From positions 1-62,007 of the forward strand of contig JAUCSE010000032.1 of the NCBI GenBank assembly GCA_030445275.1: a stretch of 62,007 nucleotides of DNA, in the 5' to 3' direction. Positions within the stretch are counted from its first letter, which is position 1. Every line of letters starts with the position of its first letter. A program made the position numbers and the translations under genes. This stretch comes from Mucilaginibacter sp. (GTDB taxonomy: Bacteria; Bacteroidota; Bacteroidia; Sphingobacteriales; Sphingobacteriaceae). A model generated the notes under the pieces. The model was not told the origin of the DNA and searched no databases. It saw only the letters and a program-made list of their open reading frames with translations. Shown one piece after another: positions 1 through 8,090 of the stretch.

Positions 1-525
1 AAATTCATTCGCGGTTTTTAACTTCAGGAATTGTTCCGGGGAATCAATCGGGAACTGCCTTTCAAGCAATTCAAAAAATTGTGCAGTTATTCTTGCGGCT
101 GCACTGGTATTGGTTTCTACAGTGTTACCCGGTGTTATCTTTAATGCCTCGTGCATGATGATGCGCAAATAGTTGCACAGCAGGTCATATTTGCCTGCGT
201 AATCCGAATCCATCTCTTCCATCATTCTGCCCAATATCCCCGTCAGGAAAGTTAACTGGGCCTCATCCGGAAAAATAATGTGGCTGCCACCCACTTTAAA
301 CAATGGAAAATCCTGCAAAGCGCTTTTATGCTCGTGCGATTCGATAAACACATGAGTGAATAAGCAAAACCAGCCTGACTGAGGCCCGGGTCCGGTTTCC
401 CAGGATGAGGGAACTGATGGGCTTGAGAAGACTAATGCAGGCCGGTCGATCACCACCTGCTTATCCGAATAAATCAACCTACCTTTTCCAATGACCAATT
501 GAAGTGCGGGTAGTAAGGTCGACTG
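1..525 (-). pseudogene. 5'-truncated AraC-family transcriptional regulator (runs off the left edge)
   Basis: On the minus strand an uninterrupted frame runs from base 525 to the window edge. It contains stretches such as RLIYSDKQVVIDRPALVF and HVFIESHEHKSALQDFPLFK, which resemble the cupin-like N-terminal sensing domain of Bacteroidota AraC-family regulators; the helix-turn-helix part would lie outside the window. No ATG occurs before about residue 95, and a TAA (526-528) stands directly upstream of the frame. The first part of the domain therefore appears to be missing, with a breakpoint near base 525 just before the promoter region of the sigma gene. I infer a gene that lost its 5' end; an undetected non-ATG start is the alternative. 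Confidence 0.55.
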
Positions 526-621
526 TTATATAGCAAGCGGGGAGATGTGCGTGCTTTTGAATATGTAATAATATATTTATTATTACACGATTATTGGTAA
601 ATTAGATTATATATTCTTTGA

Positions 622-1221
622 ATGCCGCTTGAATCGATACACTTCAATCAGGAACAAGTCTTACTTGCTCAACTCAAAGAGGGGGAGCCACGTGCATTTG
701 AGCAGATTTATCAATTATATAGTCAGCGCATATATGGACGCCTGATCCGTTTACTGAAAGATGAGGATATGGCAGATTCTATTCTACAGGATGTATTTCT
801 ACGGATATGGGAGCGCAGGGTACAAATCGACCCTGAGCAGCCCTTTAAAGCTTACTTGTATAAAATTGCTGAAAACTTTGTTTATGATTATTTTAGGAAG
901 ATTGCACGTGACAAAAAATTACAAGTAAAACTTAGAACCGCTACTACAGAATATTACGACCAAATCGAAGAGAATATCTTCAAAAAAGAAAATGAGGCAC
1001 TAATTGGTGAAGCAATCCTAAAGCTCCCTCCTCAACGTCAAAAGGTTTTTCTGCTTTGCAAAATAGAAGGGAAAAGTTATGAAGAAGCCGCCGGACTGCT
1101 GGGCATATCTGTCTCCACCGTAAGTAATCAATTGGTTAAAGCCACAAAGTCTGTAAAAGAGTATGTGTTATCTGCTAATGGAATGGCCCTCACCATCTTC
1201 CTGGTAGCTTTCAAATGGTAA
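622..1221 (+). CDS. ECF RNA polymerase sigma factor (sigma-70 family, FecI-like)
   Basis: This 199-residue protein has the two-domain layout of extracytoplasmic-function sigma factors. Region 2 lies at about residues 20-90 (FEQIYQLYSQRIYGRLIR, then DSILQDVFLRIWE) and a region 4 helix-turn-helix at about 130-180 (LPPQRQKVFLLCKIEGKSY, LLGISVSTVSNQLVKA). In Bacteroidota such factors pair with a FecR anti-sigma and switch on an adjacent susCD operon. The partner fecR lies on the same strand but 2.1 kb downstream instead of the usual ~100 bp, because an inverted-repeat-bounded segment starts 12 bp after this stop codon. The C-terminus (LTIFLVAFKW) looks natural, so the insertion did not truncate the gene. 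Confidence 0.93.
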   Translation: MPLESIHFNQEQVLLAQLKEGEPRAFEQIYQLYSQRIYGRLIRLLKDEDMADSILQDVFLRIWERRVQIDPEQPFKAYLYKIAENFVYDYFRKIARDKKLQVKLRTATTEYYDQIEENIFKKENEALIGEAILKLPPQRQKVFLLCKIEGKSYEEAAGLLGISVSTVSNQLVKATKSVKEYVLSANGMALTIFLVAFKW

Positions 1222-1233
1222 TGTTAAGCGAGT

Positions 1234-1282
1234 TGTCAATAACATCTTATGATGTCTCACATTTACATCATTTAATGTCACA
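1234..1282 (+). repeat. Left terminal inverted repeat of the 2-kb segment
   Basis: Starts TGTCAATAACATCTTATG and continues with two similar boxes, ATGTCTCACAT and AATGTCACA. The complement of 3237-3285 matches about 44 of 49 positions. A third copy of the outer 23 bases lies at 19943-19965. The core ACATC-TTAT-GATGT is itself a small dyad. Confidence 0.7.
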
Positions 1283-1350
1283 TTTATTAAAGAAAAAGCC
1301 GCTCACCAATTAGTAAGAGGCTTTCCATTAACCTAAAGCATCAGCAATTT

Positions 1351-1724
1351 TCAACCGACCCTAACCTCATAGATTTTATGATAAAAAGTATAAGATACCG
1401 CGCCGACGATAATCGGCAACAGCATAAAGGATAATGACGGCTTGAAACCGTCCGTTGAACCAACAGACCAGATTGCACCAATCAAATCAAAAAATAAACC
1501 GGCATAGGCCCATTCCTTTATTTTTTGAAAGCCTGGTATCAGGATCGCAACGGCTCCTAAAATCTTAGCGACACCTATAAATACGGTAAATAATTAGGGT
1601 AACCCAGATGGTGCATAAACTTGACGGCATCGGGTACGAGCATGACATCTGGTATGGCGGTAAAACCCATGAATACCGAGAAGATCACGGTAACTATCCA
1701 ATAAATTATTTTGTTTTTTCTCAT
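1351..1724 (-). pseudogene. DoxX-family membrane protein, frameshifted
   Basis: On the minus strand an ATG at 1724 opens a frame reading MRKNKIIYWIVTVIFSVFMG and continuing to LGYPNY, where a stop follows. Shifting by one base near 1587-1593 restores the family sequence (FTVFIGVAKILGAVAILIPG, then KEWAYAGLFFDLIGAIWS), which continues to a stop at 1351. This is the four-helix DoxX/DoxD-like fold, and an intact relative lies at 21987-22379. The lesion looks like loss of one T from a T run. It would be the third gene of the arsR / AHSA1-VOC operon, starting 13 bp after the fusion gene's stop. A sequencing error in the homopolymer is the alternative. Confidence 0.75.
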
Positions 1725-1737
1725 CGGTAAGGTTTAA

Positions 1738-2715
1738 TTAGTTTTCTCTATGGATATAGTTAACCATCCAGTTAACACCAAATTTATCTGCAAAGGCGCC
1801 ATAATACGAACCAAAGAACATGTCCTGCATGGGCATTTCAACGACGCCGTCTATAGATAACCCATCAAAGATACGGTCGGCTTCTTCCTTTGATTCGGGC
1901 TCCAGGCAGATGTGCATGTTGTTTCCCGGCGTTATTTTAAAGCCCATGCTCTCCGGCGCGTCTGTCGCCATTAAAATATGACCACCGAGAATCGGTAACT
2001 CCACATGCAGGATCAAGTTTTTATCGGCATCCGACAATGGCGGTTGCCCGTCATGCGCCGGCACATCACTAAAGCGACGGATACCTTTACCCGCAAACTC
2101 CGTTTTGAATACTGATCTGTAAAAGTTAAACGCTTCTTCGGTATTTCCATTAAAGTTCAGATAGGTGTTTACTCTGGCTTTGTTATCAGTTTTTAACTGT
2201 TGTTGCAACCTGAAGCGCGATTCCAGATATCTTTCCAACTGATCGAATGTGCCTTTAAAACCTTCCTGCATGTTGGCATTGATGGAAGCATAGGTTGCTT
2301 CCTGCTCGGGTGTAGCGTTTATTGGGTGGCCCTGTAGCGTCAAAGTTGTTCGCCCATTACTATCCGTCAATGTCAATTCATTATAAATCTCCAATGGGAA
2401 ATCCATCGGGAACGGCGACTTGCAGACATTGCCTTCCTCATCCGAAAATGAACTGATGAATTCTACCAGTTCAGGACGTGTAATTGTTACATATCTAAAT
2501 ATACCCCACATGGTTTGGCCGTTGCCTTCTATTTTATAATGGAACTTGCCGCCAGAAATAAAGTCGAAACTTTTTACCGTTACCGGCATTCCGGCCGGCC
2601 CCCACCATTCGGCCATAGCTTCGGCGTTGGCAAAGGCTTCAAATACAACTTCTTTGGGTGCGTTAAAATACCGTACTATTCTCAGTACCGGTTTTTGGTC
2701 TGTTTGATCTGTCAT
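1738..2715 (-). CDS. SRPBCC/AHSA1 domain fused to a PhnB-like VOC domain
   Basis: The 325-residue protein combines two folds normally found as separate small proteins. Residues ~8-170 form an AHSA1-type SRPBCC ligand-binding domain (RYFNAPKEVVFEAFANAEAM, EWWGPAG, MQEGFKGTFDQLERYL). After a short linker, residues ~182-325 form a PhnB/3-demethylubiquinone-methyltransferase-like VOC domain (YLNFNGNTEEAFNFYRSVF, HILMATDAPESMGF, FGVNWMVNYI). Its start overlaps the arsR stop by four bases (2712-2715), so the two are translationally coupled. ArsR-AHSA1 pairs are common and the AHSA1 partner is usually linked to small-molecule or stress response; the real ligand is unknown. The VOC half is homologous to the stand-alone protein at 21539-21970. 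Confidence 0.9.
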   Translation of the reverse strand: MTDQTDQKPVLRIVRYFNAPKEVVFEAFANAEAMAEWWGPAGMPVTVKSFDFISGGKFHYKIEGNGQTMWGIFRYVTITRPELVEFISSFSDEEGNVCKSPFPMDFPLEIYNELTLTDSNGRTTLTLQGHPINATPEQEATYASINANMQEGFKGTFDQLERYLESRFRLQQQLKTDNKARVNTYLNFNGNTEEAFNFYRSVFKTEFAGKGIRRFSDVPAHDGQPPLSDADKNLILHVELPILGGHILMATDAPESMGFKITPGNNMHICLEPESKEEADRIFDGLSIDGVVEMPMQDMFFGSYYGAFADKFGVNWMVNYIHREN

Positions 2716-3050
2716 TTTGGTTGATTTTTGCTTTGTATTTTATTGATGTATTTATCCAGTGAATCAAATTTTTCCATCCAGAATACCCGGTATTGGTCTA
2801 CCCAGTCTGATACCTCGGCCAGGGTTTCCAGCTTCGCTCCGCAGAACCGCTCGCGGCCCTGTTGCGTGATGACGACCATGCCGCATTCGGTCAATATTTT
2901 TATATGATTGGAAATGGCGGGCCTGCTGATATCAAACTTATCGGCAATGGCGTTTAAATTCATGGGTTCGTGAGCTATCAGGTTGATGATCTCACGCCTC
3001 GTGGGATCGGATATGGCCTGGAAAACATCTCTTCGTGCAGTTGCTGACAT
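2712..3050 (-). CDS. ArsR/SmtB-family winged-helix repressor
   Basis: A 112-residue protein made almost wholly of one winged helix-turn-helix domain: FQAISDPTRREIINLIA, then LNAIADKFDISRPAISNHIK as the recognition helix region, then a wing. There is no cysteine metal-binding box of the ArsR type in the recognition helix, so it is probably a non-metal-sensing member of the SdpR-like branch that typically precedes AHSA1-domain genes. It leads a minus-strand operon with the AHSA1-VOC gene and psi-doxX. A perfect 20-bp inverted repeat (3052-3071 / 3084-3103) begins two bases upstream of its start codon, which suggests tight autoregulation. Confidence 0.92.
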   Translation of the reverse strand: MSATARRDVFQAISDPTRREIINLIAHEPMNLNAIADKFDISRPAISNHIKILTECGMVVITQQGRERFCGAKLETLAEVSDWVDQYRVFWMEKFDSLDKYINKIQSKNQPK

Positions 3051-3051
3051 A

Positions 3052-3103
3052 TTGCGTAATCAAATGATTACACAATAATATATGTAATCATTTGATTACG
3101 CAA
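3052..3103. promoter_or_regulatory. Perfect 20-bp inverted repeat, probable ArsR operator
   Basis: Left arm TTGCGTAATCAAATGATTAC (3052-3071) and right arm GTAATCATTTGATTACGCAA (3084-3103) are exact reverse complements separated by 12 bp. Each arm also contains an internal imperfect dyad (GTAATCA..TGATTAC), so two repressor dimers could bind. It sits directly upstream of arsR, where binding would cover the transcription start region. Confidence 0.75.
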
Positions 3104-3236
3104 ATTTATTTAAAAAAAGTTCCGACTGCGCTTAAGTGATGGCGATTATATTTAAACAAAGATGATGACACCGGGAAGAGTGAAGAAAATGAAGAAGTAC
3201 TGATCAAAGCTTTGATACTAAAGCAAGTTCATCTAG

Positions 3237-3285
3237 TGTGACATTAAAAGCGGTAGATGTGAGACATCATAAGATATTATTGACA
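3237..3285 (-). repeat. Right terminal inverted repeat of the 2-kb segment
   Basis: Read on the minus strand it begins TGTCAATAATATCTTATG and mirrors 1234-1282, including the inner TTTAATGTCACA box. The fecR coding region begins about 80 bp beyond its outer edge. Confidence 0.7.
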
Positions 3286-3367
3286 CTAGTTAAAAAAACA
3301 TTAATTTATTTTAAATGCAAGTAGTGTGTTTTGGGCCGCCCGGCGTATTAGGAAGAAAACGAAGCAA

Positions 3368-4573
3368 ATGGCAGCAAAACCGCACATTAAAGTATTATTT
3401 CAGCGCTACCTGGATAACCAATGCAGCCCGGATGATCTCGATCTGTTATTCGGTTTTTTCGGTACGACAAAAGAGCTGGAATTGCGTGAAATGATCAGCG
3501 AAGCGCTGTTTGCGGAAGACCATGCAGCAATATCAAGCCGTCAATATGAAAAAAAGCTACAAATGATTTACCAGAACCTTAGCAATGAAATGGTCGAAGT
3601 CAATCAAAAGGTAGCAGTACCCGTGTTAGGCAGCAGGTCTGTTTGGCCACGTATCGCCGCCGCTGCTTCTATTATCCTGTGCCTGTCTGCTGCTGTTTTT
3701 TTGATATTACATAAAACACCGATCAAGCAGCAAATAGTTAAAAATCTGCCTTTAAGAAACGATTTTTTACCGGGGGGCAATAAAGCTATTTTAACTCTGG
3801 CTACCGGCCAACGAATTGTTTTAACAGGCGCTCAGAACGGAAAACTTGCCCAGCAGGGAAATGCTGTCATAATGAAAACTGCAGACGGGAAGATCGTTTA
3901 CAACGCGGCTGATGAATCGGCTGCTGTCGAGGTTTCTTACAATACTACCAGTACTCCCCGTGGGGGGCAATTCCTGATTGTTTTAGCGGATGGGACAAAA
4001 GTATGGCTTAATGCCGCCTCCTCCATAACATATCCAACATCGTTTGCGGGAACCAACCGGGAGGTGGCGATCACCGGGGAAGCTTATTTTGAAGTAGCGC
4101 ATAATGCTGCAAAGCCTTTCCGGGTAAAGAGCAATGGCCAGGTTATAGAAGTCCTGGGTACCCACTTTAATATTAATGCTTATACAGATGAACAGGTAGT
4201 AACCACTACTCTGTTTGAGGGTTCTGTCAAGGTGACAAAGGGAACAGCTTCGGCAGTTCTTAAACCTGGTCAGCAGTCGCAGGTAATGGAAAAAGGAAAT
4301 AACCTGAACATTAAAGTAGTAGAAACCGTTGATGAGGATCAGGCACTTGCCTGGAAAAACGGAAAATTCTATTTCACTGACACAACTATTGAAGAAGTCA
4401 TGCGGCAGGTATCCCGTTGGTATGATGTAGACATAGAATATAAGGGTAAAATACCCAATAAGCGACTTTCCGGTTCCTGCTACCGAAATCTGACGGCTTC
4501 AAAGGCATTAGCCATATTGGAATACACAGGTATTAACTTTAAAATAGAAGGGAGGAAAATTATCGTCCAGTAA
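3368..4573 (+). CDS. FecR-family anti-sigma factor with DUF4974 domain
   Basis: An inner-membrane anti-sigma regulator for the sigma factor at 622-1221. The cytoplasmic N-terminal part (~90 residues) is followed by one transmembrane helix (IAAAASIILCLSAAVFLIL), a periplasmic FecR domain (TPRGGQFLIVLADGTKVWLN, FEVAHNAAKPFRV, VLGTHFNINAY) and a C-terminal DUF4974 domain (TTIEEVMRQVSRWYDVDIEY). I chose the ATG at 3368 (MAAKPHIKVLFQRYLDN) because family members begin close to the LFQRYL motif. The upstream ATG at 3326 would add 14 atypical residues coded next to the inserted element. The insertion separates this gene from its sigma partner, so it may now depend on a new promoter. Confidence 0.9.
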   Translation: MAAKPHIKVLFQRYLDNQCSPDDLDLLFGFFGTTKELELREMISEALFAEDHAAISSRQYEKKLQMIYQNLSNEMVEVNQKVAVPVLGSRSVWPRIAAAASIILCLSAAVFLILHKTPIKQQIVKNLPLRNDFLPGGNKAILTLATGQRIVLTGAQNGKLAQQGNAVIMKTADGKIVYNAADESAAVEVSYNTTSTPRGGQFLIVLADGTKVWLNAASSITYPTSFAGTNREVAITGEAYFEVAHNAAKPFRVKSNGQVIEVLGTHFNINAYTDEQVVTTTLFEGSVKVTKGTASAVLKPGQQSQVMEKGNNLNIKVVETVDEDQALAWKNGKFYFTDTTIEEVMRQVSRWYDVDIEYKGKIPNKRLSGSCYRNLTASKALAILEYTGINFKIEGRKIIVQ

Positions 4574-4631
4574 TTTTACTACAGCTTAAACAGGTGGCAA
4601 GGCTACCTGGATTGGTTACCTGTTAAAAAAA

Positions 4632-4657
4632 CCGGAAAGTGCGCTCACACTCTCCGG
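4632..4657 (+). other. Stem-loop between fecR and susC, preceded by an A-run
   Basis: CCGGAAAGTG and CACTCTCCGG pair (one mismatch) across a 6-nt loop, directly after seven A residues. In the sense direction there is no T-run, so it would not be a classical terminator for fecR; on the opposite strand the A-run becomes a T-run. The second sigma/fecR/susC locus has the same arrangement (48168-48206). Confidence 0.5.
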
Positions 4658-4729
4658 CCAATTGCATGGGTCAGCCGAATATAACTATTGATCGAACAAC
4701 GTTTTTCACAAACCCAAACATACAAAAGT

Positions 4730-7700
4730 ATGCAAAATTTCACTTTTTTCCTGTCTTGCCATCAACGCAAGCGGATTAAAAAATTTCTCTTGGTTATGAA
4801 ACTAACCACCATTTTGATGATCATCGGCTTTTTACAGGTAAGTGCTGTGTCCCATGCGCAGCACATTAACCTGTCGGCTAAAAATATTTCCTTAGGGAAA
4901 CTATTCCGGCAAATTGAAAAGCAAAGCGGTTACGCTATATTATATGACGCAGATATTCTGAAGGATCTCCCGGATGTCAATGTGGAAATTCACAATGCAA
5001 CGATAGAAGAAGTAATGACCAAGTGCTTTCAGGGAAAGCCATTGGATTATAAGATCGTAGATAAAAATATCGTAGTAAGGCGTAAGCAGGAGGTTTTCAC
5101 CGTGCTGCAAAAAGCAACAGGCGGAGTTTTTGCAGGTGCTGTATTTGATGAACATCAGCAACCATTGCCGGGGGTCACTATTAAAATTAAAGGCGTTTTG
5201 GCCGAACAAACGGTCTCCAACGAAAAGGGTATGTTCAGTATCCTGGTTTCGGATATTGAAAACGCTGTCCTGCAACTGTCTTATGTCGGTTACAAAACGC
5301 AGGAAGTTCCCGTCGCTCATCTTCGGTCCCCGTTTGCAGTTATGATGCAAGAGGATATCGGTAAATTAGACGAAGTACAGGTTATAGCCTACGGAAATAC
5401 TACCCACAGATTAAATACTGGCGATCAAACAAGTGTTGCAGCCAAAGACATTCAAAATTATCCTGTTGGTAACATATTGTCTGTATTACAGGGAACAGTT
5501 CCGGGTATGGTGATTAGTCAAACTACAGGGCAGGCAGGAAGCACTTATAAGGTAGTCATCAGGGGGCAGAATGGTATGAATACCAGTTCGGATCCGCTGT
5601 ATATTATTGATGGTATTCCTTATAGTGGAGGGGGATATTCTTCGCAAAAATCAAACTACCTGGGCTCGAATAATCAGGCTTATGACGCATTAAGCTTTAT
5701 TAACCCGTTAGATATTGAAAGTATAAACGTACTGAAAGATGCAGATGCCACAGCAATTTATGGCTCAAGGGGTGCCAATGGTGTTATCCTGATCACTACC
5801 AAAAAAGGCAAAGCCGGCGATACAAAAGTTGACGTAAATGTTTACAGTGGAATTAGTGAGGCGGTAACGGTTCCGCAATTTTTGAATACGCAGCAATACC
5901 TTCAAATGCGCTGGGAAGGCAGAAAAAATGACAATCAAACTACGTTTGGACCTACCGAATATGACCTTAACGGCACATGGGACACTACGCGTTATACCAA
6001 CTGGCCAAAATTGTTTTTAGGCGCAAAAGGCAATACGACTAACGTGCAGGCTAGTATATCCGGCGGCAGCAATAACACCTCATACCTGGTAAGCGGCAAC
6101 TTCAGGAACGTAACAAATGTTCAGCCATTAATCGGGAAGGGGGATCAAACTGCATCGCTGCATTTCAACTTAAATTCTTCCAGCAATAACGGACGGTTTA
6201 GTATGACCTTAACAGGTGGCTATACTTCTGACATTAACACCATACCTTCGGCTGATCTTTCTAGCTTCGCTAACCAGGCTCCAGATGCTCCCGCGCTTTA
6301 CACCCCGGATGGTGCCCTGAATTTCCAGAATAATACTTTTATTAATCCGTTATTAAAAGGTAATCTCCTGGCAAATACAACTGTATCCAACATAACAAGT
6401 AGTATGGTGTTAAGTTATGTGCTGGCTAAAGGGCTTCGGCTGCAAACTACCTTAGGGTACAATAAACAAAGCCTCAATGAATTCCTTGGCGTGACACTTG
6501 CATCCTACCAGCCTTCGTCTCTGGCTCTCGGAGCAAAAGGATCGAGTAATTTTAGCTATGATAACAAAAGCTTTTGGAGCCTGGAGCCCCAGTTAAACTA
6601 TAACTCCCAAATAAGCAGAGGGACACTCGAAATTACCGGAGGAGCAAGCTTACAGAAACAGCTCTATGATGCCATGCAACTGCAAGCCAGCGGTTATACT
6701 ACAGATTTGGTAATCAATAATATTGCAGGAGGAACTGGTATAACGGCTGTTGGACAAGGCTACAATGCTTACACCTATAAATATAGCGCTATTTTTGGCC
6801 GGGCAAATTATAATTGGGAAAATAAATATATCCTTAATGTTTCTGGTCGGTATGACGGTTCAAGCAAGTTTGGCCAAAACCGCCAGTTCCATTTATTTTA
6901 TGCCACAGGCGCTGCCTGGCTGTTCTCTTCTGAAGACTTTGTTAAAAAGACCCTACCCTTTCTTAGTTTTGGAAAGTTAAGAGCCAGCTACGGCATAACC
7001 GGAAATGACCAGATCCCTCCTTATTTATACTTAGAAAACTTCAGTCTGGTTACCGCTGTAAACCCCTACCAAGGCATTCCCGGCATTTTGCCTACTAACT
7101 TGCCCAACCCCTACCTTAGCTGGGAAACCACAAAAAAGTTAAATTTCGGGCTTGAGCTACAGTTTTTCAATGGTCGTATTAGTCTTGAAGGAAACTATTT
7201 CATTAACCGTACTGATAATACGCTTGCCAGTGCACCACTGTCGTCAACCACAGGATTTACCACTATTAATGAAAATATCTCGGCTAAAGTACAGAACAAA
7301 GGCGTTGATATTACCTTGAACACTATCAATATTCAAGGGCTGGATTTCAACTGGTCAAGCTCGTTCACCTTTAGCCGCCAGCGCAATGAACTGTTAAGTT
7401 ACCCTAATGCAACGCCAGCCATTGCTCAGCTATTGAATAATTCAGTTAATGCAATTTATACGAACAGGTACGCCGGGATAAATCCGCAAACAGGTCTTTA
7501 TCAATTTTATGACCGTAACGGTAATATTGTAGCCACGCCGGCCAGCAATGGTAGTGACCAAGTGCATATGATCAATACCAATCCGGATTACTTCGGAACG
7601 ATGAGTAACACATTTAGTTACAAAGGTTTTTCATTAAACGTTTTATTCCGGGGAGTTAAACAAATCGGTCAAAGCTCTTTCGGTCAAATCTTAACCAGTG

Positions 7701-8080
7701 GTAGTCTTGTACCCGGTATCCAGGGAACAAATTATCCTATAGCAATTTTAGATCGTTGGCAAAAGCCCGGAGACGTTGCCACTTTCGGGCGATACGCAAG
7801 TACACTCGGCGCCTCGTTCACCAATGCACAGACAATTAACCGGGCCGTTGATGCTTATTACGGGGATGCCTCTTACATCAGGCTTCAAAATGCATCTTTA
7901 GGTTATCAGTTTTCGAAGCAAATTTCAAGTAAACTTCATCTTAAAAGTCTGCGGGTTTATGCTTTGGGCGAAAACCTCGCCACTATCAGCGGGTATAAGT
8001 TCGTGGATCCGGAAACCCAGACCTTCCTGAAGATACCTCCTTTGAGAACAATAACTTTTGGTTTACAAGCATCATTTTAA
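4730..8080 (+). CDS. SusC/RagA-family TonB-linked outer-membrane transporter with STN domain
   Basis: A large TonB-dependent transporter of ~1116 residues. Order: basic N-terminus and signal segment (FLLVMKLTTILMIIGFLQV), STN signalling domain (KNISLGKLFRQIEKQSGYAI), carboxypeptidase-like regulatory domain (GAVFDEHQQPLPGVTIKIKG), plug with the SusC hallmark (VLKDADATAIYGSRGANGV), then a beta-barrel ending in an aromatic residue (TFGLQASF). The STN domain is the part that contacts FecR to signal substrate binding. The ATG at 4730 is preferred over 4688 because it puts the signal segment in the usual place. SusD follows immediately. The substrate is not readable from the sequence; the downstream thioredoxin and protease genes suggest peptides. 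Confidence 0.95.
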   Translation: MQNFTFFLSCHQRKRIKKFLLVMKLTTILMIIGFLQVSAVSHAQHINLSAKNISLGKLFRQIEKQSGYAILYDADILKDLPDVNVEIHNATIEEVMTKCFQGKPLDYKIVDKNIVVRRKQEVFTVLQKATGGVFAGAVFDEHQQPLPGVTIKIKGVLAEQTVSNEKGMFSILVSDIENAVLQLSYVGYKTQEVPVAHLRSPFAVMMQEDIGKLDEVQVIAYGNTTHRLNTGDQTSVAAKDIQNYPVGNILSVLQGTVPGMVISQTTGQAGSTYKVVIRGQNGMNTSSDPLYIIDGIPYSGGGYSSQKSNYLGSNNQAYDALSFINPLDIESINVLKDADATAIYGSRGANGVILITTKKGKAGDTKVDVNVYSGISEAVTVPQFLNTQQYLQMRWEGRKNDNQTTFGPTEYDLNGTWDTTRYTNWPKLFLGAKGNTTNVQASISGGSNNTSYLVSGNFRNVTNVQPLIGKGDQTASLHFNLNSSSNNGRFSMTLTGGYTSDINTIPSADLSSFANQAPDAPALYTPDGALNFQNNTFINPLLKGNLLANTTVSNITSSMVLSYVLAKGLRLQTTLGYNKQSLNEFLGVTLASYQPSSLALGAKGSSNFSYDNKSFWSLEPQLNYNSQISRGTLEITGGASLQKQLYDAMQLQASGYTTDLVINNIAGGTGITAVGQGYNAYTYKYSAIFGRANYNWENKYILNVSGRYDGSSKFGQNRQFHLFYATGAAWLFSSEDFVKKTLPFLSFGKLRASYGITGNDQIPPYLYLENFSLVTAVNPYQGIPGILPTNLPNPYLSWETTKKLNFGLELQFFNGRISLEGNYFINRTDNTLASAPLSSTTGFTTINENISAKVQNKGVDITLNTINIQGLDFNWSSSFTFSRQRNELLSYPNATPAIAQLLNNSVNAIYTNRYAGINPQTGLYQFYDRNGNIVATPASNGSDQVHMINTNPDYFGTMSNTFSYKGFSLNVLFRGVKQIGQSSFGQILTSGSLVPGIQGTNYPIAILDRWQKPGDVATFGRYASTLGASFTNAQTINRAVDAYYGDASYIRLQNASLGYQFSKQISSKLHLKSLRVYALGENLATISGYKFVDPETQTFLKIPPLRTITFGLQASF

Positions 8081-8090
8081 ACAAGAAACC

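Larger units (their letters stand above)
1234..3285. mobile_element. Inverted-repeat-bounded segment inserted between sigma and fecR
   Basis: The two ends are near-identical inverted repeats (1234-1282 and 3237-3285; about 44 of 49 positions match by hand alignment). Each begins TGTCAATAA and holds two internal ATGT(CT)CACA-like boxes. The segment separates an ECF sigma gene from its fecR partner, and removing it would restore a gap of about 94 bp. It carries arsR, an AHSA1-VOC fusion gene and a broken doxX, all on the minus strand, and no transposase. I found no convincing target-site duplication. Ends that start with TG and carry internal repeated boxes are reminiscent of IS21-type elements, but the family is not established. 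It is best read as a transposase-less mobile cassette or remnant. Confidence 0.6.

Noticed and set aside
1234..3285. Target-site duplication around the inverted-repeat segment
   Set aside because: The flanking bases (GCGAGT on the left, CTAGTT on the right) do not repeat convincingly, so no duplication is claimed.
4940..5350. 136-codon minus-strand open frame inside susC
   Set aside because: Lies wholly antisense to a clear SusC plug/regulatory region, and its translation has no protein-like pattern.
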